Part shown: positions 54,685 to 64,000 of the stretch, one piece after another
Numbering within the stretch: the first letter of the stretch is position 1
Layout of the letters: the number at the start of each line of letters is the position of its first letter
Assembly (NCBI GenBank): GCA_015178975.1
Contig: WHVD01000044.1
Coordinates: forward strand, 186,001 to 250,000
Direction: 5' to 3'
Length of the DNA: 64,000 nt
Source of the DNA: Hysterangium stoloniferum
Lineage: Eukaryota > Basidiomycota > Agaricomycetes > Hysterangiales > Hysterangiaceae
Translations under genes and position numbers: made by a program
Notes under the pieces: model-generated
Database searches by the model: none
The model's input: only the letters and a program-made list of their open reading frames with translations
What the model was told of the DNA's origin: nothing

Positions 54685-57360
54685 ATGACCACTGGCAAGA
54701 ACCAAACACCGAGATCTTCAACAACCCCAAGTAGTTCAACACCTCGTCAAAGACCTGCTAGTCTGGAACCACCCCGTAATGTCACCATGAGGAAGTCTTC
54801 GTTGACTTTTCAAAGACCAGCCCCTCCTGAGAATTCCCCCAGAGCAGCAGCTGGACCGTCAACAGATACTCTCCCTGATCCACCTGAGGAACATCCATCA
54901 ACCGGGCAGTTGAGCACCCCTGGAGCTAATGTCGAGCCTACCTGTGCACCCGAGCCCGTTCTCACATTCCCACCAAGGCAGGTCATCCTTAAGCAGTTCC
55001 TTGGGGGTCATATGGTTTACACTGAGCCTATCGATGTGAAGTGGGACACGTACTATGCCGATCGAATCTCTGGTGATCAGCTTACTCCTTTTGTGGAGGA
55101 GTATGAAACGGATTACCCTTCTTTGCCGGTCACTGTAGCAGTCTGGTTAGGTCATTATCAGGCCATCTTATCGGTGCAGGACTTATTCATGTGACCAGGA
55201 ACCCTTGAGGATCTGACCCGCTCAATTCCCGAATGGTTGAGTGATGTTACATCCATTATGGAAGGGGGAAGGACAATTTTTAGGCGGGAAGTGTTCTCTT
55301 TATTCCTCAAAGTGCTTCGTACACACGATGACGTGCTGCAAATCCTTCACATCCTACTTGGTGGGGATCACATTGTGCCCAAGGTCAACTACCAGTATAT
55401 GTACATCTGAATGTTGGAGGAATCTCTTAATGGAGTCATGCCAAATCTATCATTCACGTACTTTACTCTAAGGGGCCAGTTAAAGCGAAATGAGAGGAGG
55501 CTCGATAAAATGGTTTTGGAGGTGCTTTACCCTTATAATAATTTGATTCAAGTTCCCGATTCACCCATCTCCACGACTAATTCGTTTGTTTGCAACCTAA
55601 ATGGATCTCCTGATACTCGTTTCCTCCATTCGCTCAATCGTCCTGTAGTTTTGCAAGACTTCCCATTGAATATGAGGATGCAAGTTATAGATCACTTTCA
55701 GGAAAAGGGGATTGAAGTCTGCACTCCCTTCCATCAGCCTCAGCCACATCGGCCTTTGAATACGATCAAAATTGAGAGAGAAATCACAACGGAACCCAGC
55801 CCTACACCCCACCAGGGGATTCATCACTCTCACATCATGTTTGAAAGAATTTCGCATAATCCCAACTTTGGTGATGAACAACCCGCGATTAGGAATCGAC
55901 TGGTCACCAACAGGGGTCGACCATCCTTTTCTACCACATTCACCAAGGGTATAGCTGGTCAGGTTGCTGGTTGAGGATCACTGAATCCAGATGATCCCTG
56001 CCATTCCCTGCCGATCTCCTCAAATCCCTTTCTGCCACCAGGAGGACTTCCTAGCAGTTCATCCAGGTGTTCTAATAATTCAGACTATGGAGGGAATTCA
56101 GGATGTGGGGGGTATCACAGTGGAGTACCTAACTCCCCCTTTCGAACTCTGATGCAGCCTCGAGCCAGTGTGTTTATCGATGACTTACCTAAGGATAAAA
56201 AGATCACTCTTAACACCATCATTTGACATCAAGATAAAATGGTCTCACCTTCCCGAATATGATGGAACTCAATCCAAGGCTTTGGACTCCATCATGGATA
56301 TCATGAGTCTCTCGGAGATATCAGACTCCATGAGCATGTTGTTAGGAGTTGCTCTGCCAAGACAACTCACCGGCAATGTTAAGGTCTGGTGGAGCACCCT
56401 GGACCATGAACATTGCACTGAATTCAGTCGATCTCACAGATCATTCCTTTGGGGCATCATAGAGGGATTACTTGGAACTCATTGGTGCGAATCCTTAGCC
56501 TTAGAATGGGAAGCCATGAAATTTCGACAGGCCAGACACGATTGTGAGACACCCATTCACTACATTCAATGGAGAATTAAACTTTATTGATTCTTGTATG
56601 GGTTCCACCAAAATTGAAAGGACAACACTTGCAGACTCATCCTAACACTGCCTATGGAATGCTTTACCTTCTACAGGGACAACCCATCGATGACATCATG
56701 AGCCTGCAGACTTATGCTAACAATCTACAAGAGGCTCTGATTAATGCTTGGGTCCAAATGCATCGAGAGCGTTATCAGTTTCAGAAGCCCAGAGTCATGA
56801 TCACTGAACAGGAAGAGTCAGATCCCTGGCATGAGGAAGAACACTCTAGAGGAATTGACTCCACTAATCGTGGTCATGTCCTTCTCAGTGAAACTGAAGA
56901 TAAAACAGTCCCTAGGAGATCTAATGTGAAACAGGGTAAGAAACATGGCAAGTTCTTTTTCGAATGAAGTGACAAGAAAAGCATCGCTAAACCCCCAAAG
57001 GAGTGCTGGATTTGTGGGAGTTTGGAGCATTTTAAGATCGACTGCCCTCACATGGGTAGGATGTCGCATTATGTCTCTATTAACAAATGCTCCACACAGA
57101 ACCCAACCGAGGAGGCGGAGGATCAGAGGGCTTATAAAACAGTTTATGGATTAAGCATACAGGGACAAGTACATAACGTTGATGAGGAATCGATTTTCAT
57201 TTCTGTCTACCTTCCTCAATCAGAGGATGTCGTCGTTTTAGATGTGAGTTCACCTTCAAATGACAACCAAGTGTCACAAGTCTATGTCTCTATATCAGAC
57301 TGTGATGTCCTCGAGAAAGGAGACTGGCTGGATGCTCATCATAGAACTGGAAAGGTCTGA
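54685..57360 (+). pseudogene. Gypsy C gag with zinc knuckle
   Basis: The ATG at 54685 opens MTTGKNQTPRSSTTPSSSTP, a Pro/Ser-rich start. Frames at 55241-55974 and 56168-56590 carry the capsid-like part (PRQLTGNVKVWWSTLDHEHC and EAMKFRQARHDCETPIHYIQ). 57000-57060 has an intact CCHC knuckle, CWICGSLEHFKIDC, before a linker. At least five stops or shifts interrupt it, including TGA codons at 55192, 55408 and 57358. Gag would package the RNA and is non-functional here. Confidence 0.8.
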
Positions 57361-57491
57361 TTGAGACAGAAGCCTTACTGCAATCTGAACCTCCTACCAT
57401 TGAGGAAATCATTGACAAGGAAGTATTTGTGAACTGATCTAAGGAAATAAGTCAGACCTACATTATAGAAGACCCCTCTGAGTTAGAGGGA

Positions 57492-58495
57492 TTGGAGGAG
57501 GAGAACTTCCCCTTCGACCCAGGACAGTTACCCACCCTAATTCCTTGCAAGGAGTCAGACTCTGAAGCAGACAACTCCGTTCCAAATGCTATGCCCAAGG
57601 TACCTTACAGTAGATGCATCAGGAGGGCCATCAAACTGGCCACAAGAAAGGAAATCAAAAGACCCAGGGTCCAATACCCTCAATCCAGTCGACTTATGAA
57701 GGAGGATTCAACCATCATTTACCGCAGAAGGGATCCCCTGGGTGGATACTGTAGTATTGGGATCTCAGCATTACACATTTATGGATGTGTAGGGAACTCA
57801 GAAGTCTCTAGTCCTATTAAAATTAGGCTGGACACTGGGGCCAACCTCTCCTTAATTTTGGAGGGTTTCTATAAGGAACTAGAGGACCACCCCAAGCTCA
57901 AGCAAGGACTCAAGTTGCACCTCGTTCAGCTTACCGGTAATGCTAAGGTCTTAGGATATGTCAATGTCCCCATTTACCTTGAAGATGACACCGGTATGCT
58001 CCTTAAATTTACTGCCGAAACGTATGTTGTCTGAGGCATGACCATACCAATTCTTCTTGGGGAGGACTTTCACGTGAATTATAGAATCAGGACACTACAA
58101 GACCAGCCGTTGGGCTCTAGATTGATTTTACCAGGGAGGGCAGGGTCTATCCCAGCCAGTTCCTCCAAAGAGCCGCAGCCTTTAGCCTTCTCGATTAGCA
58201 AGATTCCCCTTGAGGAATCCACCAATGACTCACCTGAATTGACTTCCACCCAGACAAAGGGGTGCATACTGAAAGAGTTGCATGTGCCCTACAGGATTGT
58301 ACTATAGAGCCGGAATCAGCTCAATTAGTACCAATCTTTGTCAGAGATCTTATCAGTGACCAATGGATAGTTGAGGGAGTTGTCTTGCAGAATGACGATG
58401 GAAGTATACTAGCTGCTCCCACCACTGCTATCTCTAGGGAACATGCCACGATACCTCTCGCTAACCCCTCTCTGACACCAAGAATCATTAGATGA
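57492..58495 (+). pseudogene. Gypsy C aspartic protease
   Basis: The chain contains IRLDTGANLSLILEGFYKEL, the DTGA active-site signature, and continues with TIPILLGEDFHVNYRI, the ILGxDF-type motif at the end of the protease fold. A TGA at 58032-58034 separates them. Later pieces (58262-58495) are linker to RT. Confidence 0.82.
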
Positions 58496-58579
58496 GGGGA
58501 AACCGTTGGATTAATTCACAATGTGAACAAATGGGCTCAGACGCCTAGATCTCCAACTGAGAAGGCATCAATGCAGTAA

Positions 58580-59424
58580 ATGGCAACCAAGATCGCTCAC
58601 CTCGTAGAGAGCCTATCAAGAATTGAAGAGGAGTGTGTCCTTAACCCTCAACCTTCCGGACAGCCCCCAGAATGGGAACTCGCAGATGATTTCGACCCAG
58701 CAGGCCCTAAAATGTCAGAGGTTGCCACCATGGAAACATTTCGTGCGGAGGACCTACAAAAGTTGGTTAACTTAGGACCTGACATTCCTACTGACATCTC
58801 CTCTTGCTTGGAGTCGGTATTGACTAAGAATGTCCAAGCCTTTGGAAGGTCATTGATGAACAAATGGATACTTGGTTTCAACAGGGAGTGATCAAACCGT
58901 CCAAAAGTCCTTGGGGGGCACCAGCCTTTGTCATCTATCGCAACGGGAAACCACAAGTGGTGATTGACTATAGGAAGTTGAACAGCCTAACAGTTCCTGA
59001 CGAATTCCCATTGCCACACCAGTCTGAAATAGTGCAAGTGCTTTCAGGATTCAACATCCTATCTTCCTTTGACGCATTAGCTGGCTTTACCCAACTCAAA
59101 ATGTTAGAAGAAGACAAACTGAAGACCGCCTTCAGATCCCATCAAGGACTGTGGCAATTCGGGAGAATGCCCTTTGGACTTCATAATGGACCCTCTATAT
59201 TGCAGAGAGTTATGCAAACTGTACTCGCACCTTACTTATGGATATTCTGCCTAGTTTATATTGACAACATCATGATCTTTTCTAAGACATGGGACGATCA
59301 TTTAGAGCATTTAGACCAGGTCCTACAAGCCATAATTGCAGTGGGAATCACTCTCTCGCCCAAAAAGTGCTACATTGGGTATAACTCAATTCTATTACTA
59401 GGACATAAGGTGTCTAGAATAGGC
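58580..59424 (+). pseudogene. Gypsy C reverse transcriptase
   Basis: 58580-58860 is the N-terminal linker, then a frame change. From 58864 the chain reads GVIKPSKSPWGAPAFVIYRN, VVIDYRKLNSLTVPDEFPLP, the first catalytic Asp in SSFDALAGFTQLKM, GRMPFGLHNGPSILQRVM and VYIDNIMIFS. The usual YIDD box is YIDN, so a catalytic Asp is lost (GAC to AAC). The RT ends at GHKVSRIG, where the inverted segment begins. Confidence 0.87.
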
Positions 59425-59912
59425 AATGACACACTCAACAGTGACACTGGTGTCGTCAAAATCTGAGGCCCAGGAATCCGTCCAAGTGAATTCTGGCACC
59501 TTGGTTTTATAATGAGTGATGAAAATGGGCATGTCACGAGATTGATCAAAGGCTGATCTTGCTTGGGTGTAGATTTTGGTATCTTTTAGATCCTTGAGCA
59601 TCATTTTCTGTATTTGTTGGAGGCAACATCCCAGTGTGAAGTCCGAAGTGTCCGTGTATAGCCGATAAGGCATGCCACTTGCAGGGTGTCCGAGTACTGG
59701 AGCAGAGCTCAATGCAACATTGATGTCTTCAAAAGCTTGGGCGTGTTTGGAATCCCAAGTCCAATGGACTCCTTTCTTTAAGAGGTTGAAGAGTGGAGCA
59801 ACCGTTTAGGAATAAATGGAATGTAAGCGGAGAAGTACAGAACCATCCTGAGGAAACATTGAAGATCTGCTATCTTGGTAGGCATAGCTAGTTCTAGTAT
59901 GGCAGCGACCTT
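59425..59912 (-). pseudogene. Inverted segment: RT connection and RNase H start
   Basis: On the minus strand this reads KVAAILELAMPTKIADLQCF, LYFSAYIPFIPK and then SSAPVLGHPASGMPYRLYTD, TSDFTLGCCLQQIQ, FDDTSVTVECVIAY. These are the connection domain and the beginning of RNase H, exactly the stretch missing between the plus-strand RT (to 59424) and the RNase H end (from 59913). The left breakpoint lies at the palindrome TCTAGA. Confidence 0.85.
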
Positions 59913-60614
59913 TTCTTGATGGGTCGAAAAACTGAGTGGAGCTGCACACTCAAGAAAGCAGAATGTAATTACTCAGCCACGGAGCAAGAGGCATTAGCTG
60001 CTAAGGAGGGACTAGTCCATTTCCAGCCCTTTATTGAGGGAGAACATATCCTTCTGATCACTGACCATGTGGCATTACAATGGGCCAGATCTTACGAGAA
60101 TACCAATCATTGACTGGCTGCATGGGGGGTGGTATATGCTGCATACCCCAGTCTGGAAATCCTACATCGAGCAGGACGGATACATAGCAATGTTGACCCA
60201 CTGTCTAGACTCCCTCAAGTACCTGACTGTGCTAGTCCTGCAAGAGACGACCTCTTACCAATAGTAGTGGATTCTTACAACCAGAATGACAACAAGACAT
60301 TATGGGAGAACAAACCAGCAGAAAAAGCCATCTTTCTCACTCATCACAAGTTAGTTGAACCAATTGGAACAATGGAAGAGGTCCCCCAAATGAAATGGGA
60401 TTTGCACAACCTCCCCAGAAATGATGAAATTGACAAGGCAAACTTTACTCTCTTGAACCCCCAATTGCTTATAGAAATCAATGAGAATTATGCTAAGGAA
60501 CTTCACAATGGATATCAGAAAGATCCTGCCTTCAGAAATCATTACACAGCCGATCCCATTTCCCCAAATATGTATGGTAGCCACCCCTTTGCACTATTTC
60601 ATCAGCAAGAATAA
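59913..60614 (+). pseudogene. Gypsy C RNase H end and tether region
   Basis: TLKKAECNYSATEQEALAA, FIEGEHILLITDHVALQWAR and LEILHRAGRIHSNVDPLSRL are the C-terminal motifs of Gypsy RNase H. A stop at 60111-60113 splits the frame, which continues from 60114. The linker to integrase follows. Confidence 0.82.
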
Positions 60615-61960
60615 GCTATTGTTCTTTCAAGATTCGGACTGGAAAAGTCGAATCTGCATACCTAGCAGCATGATGTCAACCATACTCAAATTGATACATG
60701 ACAACCCCTTCAAGGGAGCTCATGCAGGCGGTCACAGACTTTTCCAGCTGATGAAGGACCGGTTTTTCTGGCCAAGGATGTTGCAGGACTGCATGGCATA
60801 TGCTCGCAGCTGTGACATATGCCAGAAAACTAAGGTTGATCATTCCACTCGATAAGGAGCTCTTCAACCCGCAGATGTACCTTAAGGCCATTTGAGGTTG
60901 TCTCAATGGACCTGATTACTGGATTGCCACCTTCTGCAGAGGGTGCTTACTCAGCCATCTTTGTCACTGTGGATAAACTCACACATTTTTTAATTTGTGA
61001 GCCCACAACCTCAGATCTATCTGCAGAAGGATTCACACAAATCTTTGTGAATAAAGTAGCTGCTCCTTTCAGCCTACCCTCAAGGATAATCTGTGATCGA
61101 GACAAGAGATGGACCTGTAGGTTCTGGAGAGAGGTCTGCAAGGTATATGGAAGTGCCCTCGTGGTATCCTCGTCCCATCATCCTCAAACTGACAGTCAAA
61201 TGGAGCACGCCAATGCTATCGTTGAGCAAATGCTCAGAGCATACTGCACTTCTTTGAAAGAGGAATGGTCTAAATGGACTCAGGTGGTGGCTCATACCTA
61301 CAATTCGATGGTTCAGATTTCAACAAGCTATGCACCGGCCTTTTTGCTGATGGGATACTTACCGAGAGGGATGCCTCACTGCCTAGGAGGGGACAACCCT
61401 GTGGTTCCCAGGGAATTGTCGGATAGCCCCTTAGCTGACCAATGGATCTTAGAATTGGAGAACCATCAACGGGTGGTGCAGGATTCGATCGTATGAGCAC
61501 AAGAAATGCAAGCTCGCAGCTACAATAAGAAAAGGAGGTTGGTGGAAGATATCTCAGAAGGAGATTATGTTCTAATCAATCCCCATTCCCTCAAGCTTGT
61601 CGAAGCCAAAGGACCTGGGAGGAAACTTATACAAAGATGGATAGGACCATTCAAAGTCTTGGAGAAGATCAATCCTCAAGTCTTTTGACTCCACATTCCC
61701 TCAGAATATCAACTACACCCAGTGATTAACCGAGACCATCTTAAAAAGTACCATCTCTCTCCCAAGGAATTAGGATCAAGGGCACTACTCGAAAATCCTT
61801 GGGAACTAGACTGTAACGACGAGGAGTACAAAGTAGAGGCTATAGTAGGACACAAAAAGCATCGAAATTGACTCCTTTTCCAAGTTTGATGGAAAGGATA
61901 TGGACCGGAAGAGAACACCTGGTTAAATGGCAACAACCTTCATAACGCCCCTGCTCTTCT
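60481..61960 (+). pseudogene. Gypsy C integrase with chromodomain
   Basis: The zinc-binding region reads HAGGHRLFQLMKDRFFWPRM ... CMAYARSCDICQKTK. The core has Asp in VSMDLITGLPPS, Asp in IICDRDKRWTCRFW and Glu in HPQTDSQMEHANAI, so the triad is kept. After a TGA at 61494-61496 the tail holds GDYVLINPHSLKLVEAKGPG and WIGPFKVLEKINPQVF. A chromodomain follows after further stops: EYKVEAIVGHKKHRN, WKGYGPEENTWLNGNNL. Chromodomains steer chromoviral integrases to marked chromatin. Confidence 0.87.
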
Positions 61961-61990
61961 CAGAGCTTACATAACTATTTATGGAATCTA

Positions 61991-62185
61991 ATGATCATTT
62001 TACCTTCTCACGACGACAACACTGTTTATTTACTTTTAACTCTACTCTTCACAATTCATTCCCCTCGGCCTTTCACCTCAATAACTGAGCGGAGCTTAAA
62101 ATTAATATAAAATACGTAAATCTGCTAAAGAAATTTTTATCCCCCTGTCTCTTCCCTCCACATCAACCTCACAAGTCAGTACACT
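61991..62185. other. Spacer after Gypsy C
   Basis: AT-rich,then pyrimidine-rich. No LTR matching 53984-54608 is found where the 3' LTR would be expected. Confidence 0.4.
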
Positions 62186-62713
62186 ATGTCGCAGGAACAA
62201 CAACCCAAACCCAAGTTCCCCAACTTCAAAAGAATACCGTGACCCCAACCTATCACTACTTCTACCACGTTGTCTTGTACTGAAAATGTCAAGCACTGTA
62301 CGGGTAATTCTGGGATGCCATCGTCGATGCACTCCACCACACAGGACAACACAGCAGGAACCTCCACTAACTTGGGGAGTGGAACTGTTTTCACTCCATA
62401 TACTCCTCTCCCCAGACCCCAACTTCCCAACTTTAAAAGGATACCTCGACCCCAAACAATGGTTCCTCCTTCCCCACCACCTCAAACAGAGATTGTCAAG
62501 TGCTTGGGGGAGGCCTCTTCGTCCACATATCCTACATGGATGGACCCCATTCCAAAAGCTGCACCCCTGTCCTCTGACACTTGGGGGGCTCCCTCGGGAA
62601 CATGGAGTGAAACCCCCCCACCCCCTCATAGTATCTTCCCTTCCACTGAGGAGGAGATCAGGAAAAAATGGCAGTCTGAGGCTTTCTCCTTGCAGGTTCA
62701 GGAGAAACTGAAA
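62186..62713 (+). pseudogene. Pro-rich gag-like N-terminal fragment
   Basis: The ATG at 62186 opens MSQEQQPKPKFPNFKRIP, followed by a TGA where the second copy of the phrase has CGA (RPQLPNFKRIPRPQT), so PNFKRIP occurs twice. The frame runs on through EEEIRKKWQSEAFSLQ and is cut at 62713 by the Copia LTR. It looks like the start of a retroelement gag, but no capsid or knuckle remains, so this is a guess. Confidence 0.5.
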
Positions 62714-63021
62714 TGTTAAAACTGCCTCCACTATCTCCAAGACCTTCTGGAACCTTCTAGAACCTTCTAGAAGCTTCCAGCATGTTCCAGAGTATTCCCA
62801 GTTCATTTCCCATGCCAGCTGTCAATCAGCTGTCAGTTTCCATTCAAGCTGTCAATCAGCTGTCACTTCTGACAGCTGTCAACCAGCTGTCACTTTTGAC
62901 AGCTGACAAGCCTACTGATGTATAACATATATAAGCTTGTAGTTAGTGACCTGAATAGTAACAACTTTCCTCAGACTTGAGTGTGTCACGTGTCACACTA
63001 AGTCATAGGTCACATTTAACA
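62714..63021 (+). repeat. 5' LTR of Copia element 2
   Basis: 308 bp from TGTTAAAACTGCC to ATTTAACA. Inside, AGCTGTCA-type words occur about seven times (62818-62915), and TATATAAG near 62930 could be its TATA box. GGTTATGGGCCCG follows, close to the complement of the initiator tRNA-Met anticodon arm. Confidence 0.8.
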
Positions 63022-63257
63022 GGTTATGGGCCCGCACTCTAAGCACTCTAGTACAGTATAGCGTTTTGCAAACTCGCTTCGAGTAAGTTTCAGCCTATAC
63101 TTTATATTCCCCTGCCAGGCCCAGCCTTATTGCTGTTGCTAGTAGGGAGGAACTTGTACGCCACTAAGGCTGAGTTTCCCTCGAGACTACCGTCTGGACC
63201 TCGAGTTAAATACCTTTTTTCTCAACTTCTTTGCGAGTTTGCTACATCTATACTACA

Positions 63258-64000
63258 ATGCCATCTTCCATTTCCCAATTCCCCAAAGTCAATCAGACTA
63301 AAGGGAAGAAGGCAAACAGCACTCAGGAGACAATGTCTCAGGGCAATGCACCCACTGTATTTCTCAAATGTACTTTCTGCTCCATGACCAACCATACTAT
63401 GGACAAGTGTCATCGCTTCATCAAGAAGCAGCAGGAAGCACAGGAGAGTGTCCTTACCAATCGTGCTAAAGGGAAGAAGAAGCCAAATAGGCCTCAGAAG
63501 ACAATCTCTCAGAACAATGTTGAATATACTGGAAATGCACTTGCTTTCTCCTCATCGGATTCCTCCACCCTGCAGAATGGTTCTGACTATGATTGGCTTG
63601 CTGATACAGGTGCTAGTAGTCATATGACTCCTCATAGTCATTGGCTGCGTAACTACACACCATTATATGTCCCAATCAAGTTAGCAGATCATACTGTTAT
63701 CTACTCTGCAGGAGTTGGTTCTGTGGTATTCAACCCAGTTATAAATGGAAGGAAATCACGATCTGTGGAGCTTACAAGAGTTTTGCATGTACCACAACTG
63801 CCCAGTAACCTACTGTCTTGTCTTTATCTCACAAGGCACAAAGGACTACTCATACAGATTGATCGAACAACCATGCATTTCAAACTCTCTGGCCAGACTT
63901 TGTTTACAGCCAGAGTTACTGCACAGAATGCAGGTATCCTAAATGGTGCCACTGCACCTATTATTGAGCAATGAAAGGCTGCTGTCTAATGCAGCCTTAC
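63258..64000 (+). CDS. Copia 2 gag-pol, 5' part
   Basis: The ATG at 63258 opens MPSSISQFPKVNQTKGKKAN. A CCHC knuckle, CTFCSMTNHTMDKC, is followed by a basic linker. The protease region reads YDWLADTGASSHMTPHSHWL (DTGA active site), with the typical VLHVPQLPSNLLSCLYLTR downstream. A TGA at 63972-63974 ends the frame, but the sequence continues to the window edge, so RT and integrase lie outside. The short gag before the knuckle is unusual: the UBN2-like capsid core seen in the 13.2-kb Copia gag is absent here. Confidence 0.82.

Larger units (their letters stand above)
53984..61990 (+). mobile_element. Ty3/Gypsy element C
   Basis: A 625-bp LTR (53984-54608) is followed by gag, protease, RT, RNase H, integrase and chromodomain on the plus strand. 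A 3' LTR is not seen; after 61990 other sequences follow. The coding region has many single stops and one inverted segment in pol. The LTR family also occurs at 25680 and 17466. Confidence 0.88.

Noticed and set aside
62180-62806. Long minus-strand ORF opposite the Pro-rich gag fragment
   Set aside because: The plus strand shows a repeated PNFKRIP phrase and an ATG start. The minus reading has no recognisable motif and runs into the LTR.

Overview
The window looks like nuclear DNA of a mushroom-forming basidiomycete (Agaricomycetes). Three signs point there: short GT..AG introns of about 50-70 nt in the host genes, a 239-residue protein of a type I associate with agaricomycetes, and a load of Gypsy, Copia, Helitron, Tc1/mariner and tyrosine-recombinase retroelements. 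The organism is inferred from gene style only.

1-7.2 kb is the host-gene part. It holds the broken 3' end of an unrecognised gene, a spliced conserved hypothetical protein (1354-2185, -), a five-exon beta-carbonic anhydrase (4938-5826, +) with its zinc and Asp/Arg residues, and a four-exon short-chain dehydrogenase (6140-7192, -) that is convergent with it.

7.3-28.3 kb is a stack of transposable elements. A 9.8-kb Gypsy element (8511-18273, -) has 280-bp LTRs and a CATTG target duplication. It contains two later insertions: a 1482-bp Copia element coding only for gag (TSD TTTGT) and a solo LTR (TSD CCACT). It is flanked by a decayed Helitron. Next come a tandem exon-intron array, a 17/19-bp minisatellite that runs into an LTR, a truncated Gypsy gag-pol with a poly-Asn tract, and a Tc1/mariner remnant.

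28.4-46.3 kb is a segmental duplication zone. A block with a C2H2-type protein and a sirtuin is present in direct (29.0 and 34.9 kb) and inverted (46.3 to 37.3 kb) copies. The inverted copy is split by a 7.2-kb Ngaro-like tyrosine-recombinase retroelement (37905-45077), which is internally rearranged and carries three solo LTRs of its own, each with a 5-bp TSD.

46.4-64 kb is again element upon element: a disabled Zn2Cys6-cluster gene, a chromodomain Gypsy fragment, an alpha/beta-hydrolase fragment related to one at 28.7 kb, solo LTRs, a second large Gypsy (53984-61990, +) with an inverted stretch inside pol, and the start of a Copia element cut by the window end. Many of the stop codons that break these genes are TGA where CGA (Arg) or TGG (Trp) is expected. 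Most differences between the paired 280-bp LTRs are CpG transitions. This suggests C-to-T decay of methylated repeats.
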